The translations under genes were made by a program, and so were the position numbers. From Flavobacterium cheongpyeongense (GTDB lineage Bacteria; Bacteroidota; Bacteroidia; Flavobacteriales; Flavobacteriaceae), in contig NZ_QJHK01000002.1 in the NCBI RefSeq assembly GCF_003202435.1, positions 248,001-312,000 of the forward strand: 64,000 bases of DNA, in the 5' to 3' direction. The notes beneath the pieces were generated by a model, which searched no databases, had not been told where the DNA came from, and saw only the letters and a list, made by a program, of their open reading frames with translations. Shown here in pieces: positions 8,580 through 16,381 of the stretch (positions are counted from its first letter, which is position 1; each line of letters begins with the position of its first letter).

Positions 8580-11435
8580 ATGTTACTAAAAAACACCATT
8601 CAAAACTTTACGATCGCTGCCGTTGCCTTGTTTTCATACCAAAATAGCACAGCACAGCAAACTGATAAAATCTACCTTTCCGGGAAAGATTTTGAACATC
8701 CTGTACAATGGGATTTCTTTTGCACCGGAGGCAATAACAGCCAAAAATGGTCCAAAATTAACGTTCCGTCTCAATGGGAATTAGAAGGTTTTGGAGAATA
8801 TACTTACGGAAGATGGTACAAAGAACTGAATCAAAAAGAACCAAGCAAAGAAGAGGGTTTATACAAATATGAATTTGAAGTTCCTGCCAATTATAAAGAT
8901 AAGGACATCCTGATTGCGTTTGGAGGAGCAATGACGGATACCGAAGTAAAAATCAACGGAAAACTGGCCGGAGCGATTCATCAGGGAGGTTTTTATGAAT
9001 TTAAATATGATATAACATCTCTACTAAAATTCGGTTCTAAAAATACTTTAGAAGTCCATGTCTGGAAACATTCTGCCAATAAATCGGTAAATGCAGCCGA
9101 AAGAAGAGCCGACTGGTGGCTGTTTGGTGGCATTTATCGTCCGGTTTGGTTAGAAGTTTCCCCTAAAACACACATTCAGCATATTGCCATAAATCCAAAA
9201 ATGGACGGTTCAATTACAGTTGATCTGAAACTTAAAAATATATCCAAAAATTCTACTTTGGAAGCTTCCCTGAAAGGTTTAAACGGAGAAAATTTCCAAA
9301 CCTTTACTTTTCCGATAAAAGCAAAAAGTACCAAAGAATCGATAGCAGCACAATGGAAAAACATTAAACCGTGGAATCCGGAAAGTCCGAATTTATATAA
9401 TCTGGAACTGGTGTTAAAACAAAATGGAAACATCATCCATGAATATAAAAAACGAATTGGTTTCAGAACATTGGAATTTAAGAAACAAGACGGAATTTAT
9501 GTAAATGGTACCAAAATCATTATGAAAGGCATCAACCGTCACTCCTTCTGGCCGGAAGGTGGTCGCAGTACCAGCAAGAGAATTAGTGATTTGGATGTGA
9601 AATTATTAAAAGACATGAACATGAATGCTGTTCGCGGACATTATCCTCCTGACGAGCACTTTCTTGACGTTTGTGATTCATTAGGGCTTTTTGTTTTAAA
9701 TGAACTGGCTGGGTGGCAAAACTCTTATGATACCGAAACCGGAACAAAATTAGTGACCGAAATGGTTACCCGGGATGTCAATCACCCATCAGTAATGATT
9801 TGGGATAACGGTAATGAAGGCGGATGGAATTACGATGTTGACAAGGTTTTTGAAGACAACGATCCGCAAAAAAGAATCGTAATTCACCCTTGGGCTGACT
9901 TTAATGGCTGGGATACACATCATTATCCTACTTATTTAACAGGAATGCATCGTTTTAATGCCGGAGAAAATGTATTCTTCCCAACCGAATTCATGCACGG
10001 AACCTATGATAACGGACACGGAGCTGCGCTGGAAGATTTCTGGACACGATACAAACAAAGTCCGCTTTTTGCCGGAGGATTTATGTGGGCGCTGTTAGAC
10101 GAAGCTGTTTTCCGTTCAGACTGGAAAGACAATGCTAAATTTGACTCAAAAGGCTCTTTGGCAGCTGATGGTATTTTAGGACCACACCGTGAAAAAGAAG
10201 GCAGCTATTACACTGTAAAAGAAGTCTGGGCACCAATTCAGTTTCAGCCAAAACAGGTTAATACCGATTTTGATGGTTCTTTCTTAATTACAAACGACTA
10301 TCTTTTTAGTAATCTGAATTCCTGTAAAATGGACTATAAAGTGCTAAAATCTAATAATGATGTTTTATATACAAACGGAACTTCGACAGCAATCAGCTCA
10401 GGTAAAATTGAAATTCCAAACATTGATCCGGGTGAAACACGTAAAATTAAATTCGCAGTTCCGTCTAATTTTGCTGAAGGAGACATTTTATCGATTACGG
10501 CTTATGATCAGTTCAATAAAGAAATTTATACCTGGACCTGGTCCATTCATAAAGCAAAATATTATGCTGCTAAATTTTTAGCGGTTCAGAATACAAAAAC
10601 TAAAGCTTCAGGTGTAAAAGCCGGCAATGAAATTACTTTAAAAGGAAGTGACGTTACAGTTGTTTTAGATGCTGCAACAGGGGAAATTTCTTCAGTTAAA
10701 AACGGAAGAAATACAATTCCGCTAACAAATGGCCCAAGACCAATCGGTATGAAAGCCAAATTAAAAGACATTCAGGTTTCTCAGGAGGGTGATAAAGCAG
10801 TCTGCAACGTAACCTATTCAGGCGGTTTATCCTCGATCAAATGGATTATGGAACCCGATGGAAGGTTTAAAATGGAATTGATTGCCCTGAAAAATACTTC
10901 AGGAGGAGAAGGTTTTGACGGCGCTTTTTTTGAAGATAAAATAAACTCCTGGGGCATTACTTTCAGCTTTCCTGAAAAAGATGTAACCGGAATCAAATGG
11001 TTGGGAAAAGGGCCCTACCACGTTTGGAAAAACAGATTGAAAGGAACTACATACGGTATTTGGGAAAAAGATTACAACACGACCATAACTGGCGAAAGTT
11101 TTGAGAATCTGGTATATCCGGAGTTTAAAGGATATCACGCTAATTTATTGGGGGCAAATTTAAAAGCAGGAGCATCATCTTTTAAAGTTTTCAGCGAATC
11201 TGATAATTTATTTTTGAGATTGTTTACACCGGATTTGCCTAAAAATGGTTTCGCAGGAAGTTACCCTCAGCCAACATTTCCGGAAGGAGATATTTCGTTT
11301 ATGTATGAAATTCCGGCTATGAGAGATTTCAAACCTTTAGAACATCAGGGCCCAGAAAGTCAGGCAACCAATATTCGTATCAAAAACGGTGATGACGGAA
11401 TCAAAATGAATTTATGGTTTGATTTCAGAGCGTAA
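8580..11435 (+). CDS. Glycoside hydrolase family 2 (beta-galactosidase-like)
   Basis: A 951-residue secreted protein (signal ending near STAQQ). The GH2 order is visible: sugar-binding jelly roll (VPSQWELEGFGEYTYGRWY, then ADWWLFGGIYRPVWLE), immunoglobulin-like domain, and TIM barrel with GINRHSFWPEGGR. The acid/base Glu is about residue 413 in WDNGNEGGW; the nucleophile Glu is about residue 470 in FFPTEFMHG. A long C-terminal beta domain follows. In rhamnogalacturonan-I PULs, GH2 enzymes remove beta-galactose or beta-glucuronate/galacturonate; I cannot separate these by eye. It lies 21 bp after the esterase gene, so the two are probably co-transcribed. Confidence 0.85.
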   Translation: MLLKNTIQNFTIAAVALFSYQNSTAQQTDKIYLSGKDFEHPVQWDFFCTGGNNSQKWSKINVPSQWELEGFGEYTYGRWYKELNQKEPSKEEGLYKYEFEVPANYKDKDILIAFGGAMTDTEVKINGKLAGAIHQGGFYEFKYDITSLLKFGSKNTLEVHVWKHSANKSVNAAERRADWWLFGGIYRPVWLEVSPKTHIQHIAINPKMDGSITVDLKLKNISKNSTLEASLKGLNGENFQTFTFPIKAKSTKESIAAQWKNIKPWNPESPNLYNLELVLKQNGNIIHEYKKRIGFRTLEFKKQDGIYVNGTKIIMKGINRHSFWPEGGRSTSKRISDLDVKLLKDMNMNAVRGHYPPDEHFLDVCDSLGLFVLNELAGWQNSYDTETGTKLVTEMVTRDVNHPSVMIWDNGNEGGWNYDVDKVFEDNDPQKRIVIHPWADFNGWDTHHYPTYLTGMHRFNAGENVFFPTEFMHGTYDNGHGAALEDFWTRYKQSPLFAGGFMWALLDEAVFRSDWKDNAKFDSKGSLAADGILGPHREKEGSYYTVKEVWAPIQFQPKQVNTDFDGSFLITNDYLFSNLNSCKMDYKVLKSNNDVLYTNGTSTAISSGKIEIPNIDPGETRKIKFAVPSNFAEGDILSITAYDQFNKEIYTWTWSIHKAKYYAAKFLAVQNTKTKASGVKAGNEITLKGSDVTVVLDAATGEISSVKNGRNTIPLTNGPRPIGMKAKLKDIQVSQEGDKAVCNVTYSGGLSSIKWIMEPDGRFKMELIALKNTSGGEGFDGAFFEDKINSWGITFSFPEKDVTGIKWLGKGPYHVWKNRLKGTTYGIWEKDYNTTITGESFENLVYPEFKGYHANLLGANLKAGASSFKVFSESDNLFLRLFTPDLPKNGFAGSYPQPTFPEGDISFMYEIPAMRDFKPLEHQGPESQATNIRIKNGDDGIKMNLWFDFRA

Positions 11436-11564
11436 AAAAGAGTTTCAGGTTTTCTTTGTTTCAGGTTTTTTATCAACCAACCTTAACACAAAGTATCTCA
11501 TTTCTGAAATGACAAAATTGAGAAAAATTACATTTTACATTTCACACAACACATTTCACACAAT

Positions 11565-13067
11565 ATGAAATCAATTAAAATAATTACAATACTTTTTTTA
11601 GGCTTCTTATTTTTAAATTTTACTCCAAAACAAAACAATAAGCCTACCGTTTACACCGTAGGCGATTCTACTGTAAAAAACGGCAAAGGCGACGGATCCG
11701 GCGGACTTTGGGGCTGGGGCGACTATATCGGGCAGTTTTTAGATTCTACAAAAGTCAATGTCGAAAACCATGCATTGGGCGGAACCAGCAGCAGAACTTT
11801 TCAGGACAAAGGCTTGTGGACAGCGGTTTTGAATAAATTGAAAAAAGGCGACTATGTTCTGATTCAGTTTGGACATAACGACGACGGTCCCTTAAACGAT
11901 ACCCTTCGCGCCAGAGGAACAATCAAGGGAATCGGAAAGGAAATCGAGGAAATCGATAACATGCTTACAAAAAAGCATGAAACGGTGCATACTTATGGCT
12001 GGTACATTCAGAAAGTAGTTCAGGAAGCCAAATCAAAAGGCGCAATTCCGATTATTTGCTCCCCTATTCCACGAAATGACTGGAAAGAAGGAAAAGTACC
12101 ACGCAACAACAAATCATACGGATTATGGGCGAAACAAATTGCAGAAAAAGAGAATGTCACTTTTATCGAATTGAACGATAATATGGCGGTTGAAATGGAA
12201 AAGCTTGGAGAGCAAAAAGTAACCGGAACTTATTTCTACAAAAAAGACCATACTCATCCTTCTGCAAAAGGTGCTGCCCTAGCGGCCTCTATAATTGTCA
12301 ATGAAGTCAAAAAAAGCAAAAATTCATTAAAAAAATACATTCTGCCAAACCCTAAAATTGTATTTCCCGCAAAGAAAAAAGTATACCTGATTGGTGATTC
12401 TACTATGGCAAACAATAATAACGAAAATGCTATTGGCTGGGGAGTTGCTTTTGCTCAATATTGTGACACTACCCGAATTGAAGTAATCAATAAAGCCCGT
12501 GGCGGCAGAAGTACCCGAACATTTGAAAAAGAAGGTTTGTGGGACGCTGTCAAAAATCAGTTGAAACCGGGAGATTTTGTAATGATGCAGTTTGGTCATA
12601 ATGATGCCGGAGCTGTTGATAAAGAAAAATTCAGGGGATCACTAAAAGGAAACGGTGACGAAACGCAGCAAGTCATTCGTGACAGCTTAACCGAAACGGT
12701 TCATACTTTTGGCTGGTACATGCAAAAGTTTATCAGGGAAAGTAAAGAAAAAGGAGCAATTCCGATTGTTTTAAGTCAGACACCAAGAAACGAATGGCCA
12801 AACGATAAAGTAGAAAGAAGAGCGGATACCTATGGAAGCTGGTCCAAAATTGCTGCTGAAAGAGAAAAAGTTTTTTTCATTGATCTGAATGAAATTGTAG
12901 CCCTGAAATACGAAGCTTTAGGCAAAGAAAAAGTAAAACCGTTTTTCCCAAAAGATCATACGCATACAGGTGCAGAAGGAGCCACTTTTAATGCACTTGC
13001 AGTTGCAGAGAGCCTCAAAAAGATAAAAGATTGTGGACTCAGGGAATATATTGAAATTTCGAAGTAA
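11565..13067 (+). CDS. Tandem two-domain CE12-type rhamnogalacturonan acetylesterase
   Basis: A 500-residue secreted protein built of two complete CE12-type SGNH domains in a row. Domain 1 (about 25-260) has VGDSTVKNG (Ser35), FGHNDDG and KDHTHPSAKG. Domain 2 (about 270-498) has IGDSTMANN (Ser279), FGHNDAG and KDHTHTGAEG. Both retain the catalytic Ser, Gly/Asn oxyanion positions and Asp-x-x-His. The domains are clearly related to each other (both share the GWYIQK/GWYMQK region), which indicates an internal duplication or fusion. It follows the GH2 by 129 bp and closes the operon. Two active sites may serve the O-2 and O-3 acetyl positions; this is inference. Confidence 0.85.
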   Translation: MKSIKIITILFLGFLFLNFTPKQNNKPTVYTVGDSTVKNGKGDGSGGLWGWGDYIGQFLDSTKVNVENHALGGTSSRTFQDKGLWTAVLNKLKKGDYVLIQFGHNDDGPLNDTLRARGTIKGIGKEIEEIDNMLTKKHETVHTYGWYIQKVVQEAKSKGAIPIICSPIPRNDWKEGKVPRNNKSYGLWAKQIAEKENVTFIELNDNMAVEMEKLGEQKVTGTYFYKKDHTHPSAKGAALAASIIVNEVKKSKNSLKKYILPNPKIVFPAKKKVYLIGDSTMANNNNENAIGWGVAFAQYCDTTRIEVINKARGGRSTRTFEKEGLWDAVKNQLKPGDFVMMQFGHNDAGAVDKEKFRGSLKGNGDETQQVIRDSLTETVHTFGWYMQKFIRESKEKGAIPIVLSQTPRNEWPNDKVERRADTYGSWSKIAAEREKVFFIDLNEIVALKYEALGKEKVKPFFPKDHTHTGAEGATFNALAVAESLKKIKDCGLREYIEISK

Positions 13068-13137
13068 GTTGTATGGTATCTGTAAAATGTTAGATGTAAA
13101 ATGTAAAATGTTTTATGAAATTTAAGAATATAAATTA

Positions 13138-14477
13138 GGCAGTGTATCACTAAGTGTGTAAGTTAAAAAATGATGGGGTTATTAAACCAGCATCATTTTT
13201 TTTTAACTTTAACATTTACACAGTCTTATGAAAAAAGAAGATTTATTATCAGATGAATTTTTAAAACAATTCAAAACAGGTGAAGACCTAAACGGTTTTC
13301 TTGCCCAATTACAAAAACGAGGAATAGAGGCTATTCTATCAGGAGAGCTGGATTCTCATCTAGGATATGAGAAACACGAAAAGACGCCTTCAACTAATTC
13401 TCGTAATGGTTTTTCCAATAAGAAGATAAAAACTTCATTTGGAGAATCAGACATTCAGGTTCCAAGGGACAGAGAAGCTTCTTTTAATCCCATGATTATT
13501 CCAAAACGTCAAAGTATGGTTGATGGATTAGAGAATGTTATTGTCTCTCTTTATGCCAAAGGAATGACCGTTAGTGATATTGAAGAACAAATAAGAGAAG
13601 TTTATAAATTTGACATATCAACCTCCACTATTTCTAGAATTACCGAATCAGTTTCCAGTGATATAACAGCTTGGCAAAATCGCCCGTTAGAACCTGTTTA
13701 TTTAATCGTTTGGATGGATGGGATTGTCTTTAAAGTTCGGGAGAACTCAAAGGTTATTAATAAAACTGTTTACCTTGCTGTTGGCCTGAATCGAGATGGA
13801 AAAAAAGAAGTTTTGGGTATGTGGTTGGGCAAGAATGAAAGTTCCAGCTTTTGGTTAGGAGTTTTAACAGATTTAAAAGCTAGAGGTGTTGAGGATATAT
13901 TAATTACGGCTACAGATAACCTAAACGGCTTTACTCAGACTATTAAAAATGTATTCCCTGAATCACAGACTCAAATCTGTGTAGTGCACCAAATACGCAA
14001 CTCAGCGCGTTATGTGGTGTGGAAAGATAAGAAGGAATTCTCTAAAGATATGAAGCAGATTTATGATGCTCCAACCAAACAGGCTGCCAGGGCTTCTCTT
14101 GAAGATTTTGCTAATAAATGGAATAGTAAATATCCATATGCTGTAAAATCATGGCAAGACAATTGGGAAGAACTTACCGTATTCTTTGACTTCCCAGTTG
14201 AAATTAGGAAAATAATTTATACCACTAATCTAATCGAAAATCTAAACGGTAAGATTAGAAAATACACCAAAAATAAATTATCATTCCCCACCGATGAAGC
14301 AGTTTTAAAATCTGTATATTTGGCTTTAAGAGAAGCTACCAAAAAATGGACGATGCCAATCCATAATTGGGGATTAATACTCAATCAGTTCTTAACTATA
14401 TTTGAAAAAAGGGTTCAACTTTAATTAAAAAGTCAAACCCCGTTATTTTAAACTTACACACTTTTTAGGACAGTGTC
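13138..14477 (+). mobile_element. IS256-family insertion sequence with target duplication
   Basis: A 1340-bp element. The left end (GGCAGTGTATCACT then AAGTGTGTAAGTT) and the inverted right end (GACACTGTCCTAAA then AAGTGTGTAAGTT) match imperfectly over about 27 bp, including 13 identical bases. It is flanked by the 8-bp direct repeat ATAAATTA at 13130-13137 and 14478-14485, as expected for IS256-family transposition. It carries one intact transposase. The insertion is intergenic, between the tandem esterase gene and the histone-like gene, and breaks no visible gene. The intact duplication suggests a recent or still complete insertion. Confidence 0.92.
13228..14424 (+). CDS. IS256-family (MULE-type) transposase
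   Basis: A protein of 398 residues, the usual length for the family. The DDE catalytic residues are apparent: Asp in [13 protein letters not shown], Asp in [10 protein letters not shown], and Glu in [17 protein letters not shown]. The family's CVVHQIRNS segment lies between the second and third. The N-terminal part ([27 protein letters not shown]) is also typical. No frameshift or truncation is seen, so the element is probably active. It sits 90 bp inside the left end of the element. Confidence 0.95.
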   Translation: MKKEDLLSDEFLKQFKTGEDLNGFLAQLQKRGIEAILSGELDSHLGYEKHEKTPSTNSRNGFSNKKIKTSFGESDIQVPRDREASFNPMIIPKRQSMVDGLENVIVSLYAKGMTVSDIEEQIREVYKFDISTSTISRITESVSSDITAWQNRPLEPVYLIVWMDGIVFKVRENSKVINKTVYLAVGLNRDGKKEVLGMWLGKNESSSFWLGVLTDLKARGVEDILITATDNLNGFTQTIKNVFPESQTQICVVHQIRNSARYVVWKDKKEFSKDMKQIYDAPTKQAARASLEDFANKWNSKYPYAVKSWQDNWEELTVFFDFPVEIRKIIYTTNLIENLNGKIRKYTKNKLSFPTDEAVLKSVYLALREATKKWTMPIHNWGLILNQFLTIFEKRVQL

Positions 14478-14505
14478 ATAAATTAAGTGAACGGGGAATT
14501 TGCAG

Positions 14506-14552
14506 CTTTTCACTTTTCACTTTTCACTTTTCACTTTTCACTTTTCACTTTT
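14506..14552. repeat. Heptanucleotide tandem repeat CTTTTCA
   Basis: About 6.7 perfect copies of the 7-bp unit CTTTTCA lie just outside the right end of the insertion sequence. A looser period-7 tract (TGTAAAA units) lies at 13080-13113 on the other side. Before insertion, both sat in one intergenic stretch. Such heptamer tracts probably arise by slippage and may vary between strains. Confidence 0.8.
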
Positions 14553-14560
14553 AATGCATA

Positions 14561-14593
14561 AAAAAACCTCGTTCAATTTAAACGAGGTTTTTT
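14561..14593. terminator. Rho-independent terminator hairpin
   Basis: AAAAAACCTCGTT (14561-14573) pairs with AACGAGGTTTTTT (14581-14593), with a run of T on either strand. It lies directly downstream of the small histone-like gene on the minus strand and can also stop plus-strand reading from the insertion sequence. Confidence 0.85.
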
Positions 14594-14608
14594 ACTTCTG
14601 TAAGAATA

Positions 14609-14785
14609 TTATTTTTTTGATTCTTCGATAGAAACTTTTCTGAATTCTTTTAAAAGTTTTTCAATTTCTAAAGATGATTTACGTGCTCTTGCTCCTGCTG
14701 CTTTAACACCTTTTTCAGATAATGATTCTGATTCTGTTTTGAATACTTCTAATTCAGCGTTGATTTTTACTAATAGATCTTTCAT
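14609..14785 (-). CDS. Histone H1-like small basic protein
   Basis: A 58-residue protein starting at ATG 14785 (MKDLLVKINAELEVFKTESE ... GVKAAGARARKSSLEIEKL ... FRKVSIEESKK). It is Lys-rich and predicted to be helical. It resembles the short proteins annotated as histone H1 in Flavobacterium, which are thought to bind DNA. It is followed at once by a strong terminator and looks like a single-gene unit. It is unrelated to the PUL around it, which suggests that the PUL or the insertion sequence was placed next to an older gene. The function is inferred from resemblance only. Confidence 0.8.
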   Translation of the reverse strand: MKDLLVKINAELEVFKTESESLSEKGVKAAGARARKSSLEIEKLLKEFRKVSIEESKK

Positions 14786-14984
14786 GCTTATTTATGTTAA
14801 ATTAAGTCGCAAAAATATAAGTTTGCTTTATAGCTAACGTAAGTTTTTTGTTAAAATTATCACAGTTTTTCCTAATTGAGTTACTATTCTTTTTTTAAAG
14901 ACTTTATCACCTAATAAACAGCTTGTTACAAAAAAACAAAAATGATACTTTTTTTAATACGATTCGCCTAAAACGCTCAAAACA

Positions 14985-16352
14985 CTACTTGATTTTCTCA
15001 TAATTCACCTTTTTAGCATCTTTTTTAAATTGAATTTCCAGAGCAATTTCCATTTTTTCAGCTACAGACTGCTCTTCAAGTATTAAATTTCTCTGTTCTT
15101 CAGGATCTTTTTCAATATTATAAAGTTCTAAATCTGCAGGAGCGTTGGTATGTCTGGTCCTGATTATTTTCCATGGTTTACTTATTAAAGATTCCTGCAA
15201 ATGACCTCTGACATAAATATCCTTATCCGTGATTGCTTTATTTTCTGATACTGTTGACCAGATATTTGTTCCTTCGATACTTTTTGGAAGATGATTATCT
15301 CCGGCTAAAAACAACATACTTGGCAACAAATCTATAACCGAAGTGTAATTTTCGTTTTTATGGTTATTTAAATGATCTTTCCAGTAAAATAGACAAGGAA
15401 CCCTGATTGCTCCCTCGTAATTCGATGTTTTCCAGTCCCGAAGTGGCGTATTGTCGCCTAAAACATCATTTGAAGGGTGCACTCCGTTGTATTCATTTCC
15501 TGAATCCCAATTTTTCATGGCACCATTGTCGCTCATAAAAATTACCAGCGTATTTTTATCCAGATTTGTCTCTTTGAGTTTTTCCAACAATATTCCAATA
15601 CTATGATCCATGTGGCTCATGGCTGCAGCAAAATCTCTTCTGGAACTGTCTCTTATAGATTTCATATAAGGGTCTTTCCATTTTTGCTCTTCCTGCAACG
15701 GAAAATGCGGCGCACTGTAAGCTACTTCCAAAAAGAAGCTTTTCTTAGGATCTCTTTTTTCTGAAAGCCATTTTATCGCCTCATTCGTAATCAAATCAGT
15801 GGCATGACCTTTCTCTTCGATAAATTCACCATTTCGGTACCAGCTCTTGTCTCCGTTTTTATAAAGATGTGTATACTGATCAATCTGTCCGTGTAAAAAA
15901 CCGTACGAATAATCAAATCCGTATGCAGTTGGTCCGCTGCTTTGCTGCAAGCCCAGATGCCATTTGCCAATAAGTACTGTTTGATAATTATTTTTATGCA
16001 GTAATTTAGGTAATGTCGCAATGGAATCCGGAAGCTTAAACTGACTTTTATCGCTAATTGGCGCTACAATTCCCATACGGCTTGAAGGCCTTCCTGTAAA
16101 CAAACTTGCCCTTGACGGCGAACAGGTTGGATTGGCATAAAACCGATCCAGTTCTACCCCATTTTTAGCTAAAAAATCAATATTGGGCGTTTTGATTACT
16201 GAACCGTGATAGCCAACGTCATTCCATCCGGCGTCGTCTGCAATGATCAAAATAATATTTGGTTTTTCTATTGGGCTCTTTTGATTCTTCTGACTATACG
16301 AAAATGAAAAACAAAACGATAACAGCACTAAAAATTGCATTTTTGTATTCAT
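14985..16352 (-). CDS. Secreted sulfatase (S1, formylglycine-dependent)
   Basis: A protein of 455 residues with a signal peptide (ending near SYSQ). The S1 features are present: metal-binding Asp pair in IIADDAGWND, modification motif CSPSR with Cys77 as the future formylglycine, GKWHLGLQ, and FMSDNGAMKNW. It hydrolyses sulfate esters on sugars, probably in the periplasm; the activating enzyme is not in the window. It follows the GH115 gene by 29 bp and is the last gene of the GH43-GH28-GH115-sulfatase run. A sulfatase is unexpected for land-plant rhamnogalacturonan and may mark an algal or sulfated arabinogalactan-like substrate. Confidence 0.9.
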   Translation of the reverse strand: MNTKMQFLVLLSFCFSFSYSQKNQKSPIEKPNIILIIADDAGWNDVGYHGSVIKTPNIDFLAKNGVELDRFYANPTCSPSRASLFTGRPSSRMGIVAPISDKSQFKLPDSIATLPKLLHKNNYQTVLIGKWHLGLQQSSGPTAYGFDYSYGFLHGQIDQYTHLYKNGDKSWYRNGEFIEEKGHATDLITNEAIKWLSEKRDPKKSFFLEVAYSAPHFPLQEEQKWKDPYMKSIRDSSRRDFAAAMSHMDHSIGILLEKLKETNLDKNTLVIFMSDNGAMKNWDSGNEYNGVHPSNDVLGDNTPLRDWKTSNYEGAIRVPCLFYWKDHLNNHKNENYTSVIDLLPSMLFLAGDNHLPKSIEGTNIWSTVSENKAITDKDIYVRGHLQESLISKPWKIIRTRHTNAPADLELYNIEKDPEEQRNLILEEQSVAEKMEIALEIQFKKDAKKVNYEKIK

Positions 16353-16381
16353 ATTTTATCCTTTTTAAGGTTCAACTCAAC

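Noticed and set aside
13138-14477. Insertion sequence interrupting a gene
   Set aside because: Joining the flanks across the target duplication gives no open frame continuing on both sides; the site is intergenic.
14506-14552. CTTTTCA tandem repeat as a CRISPR-like array
   Set aside because: The unit is 7 bp with no spacers and no cas genes are nearby; it is a simple tandem repeat.
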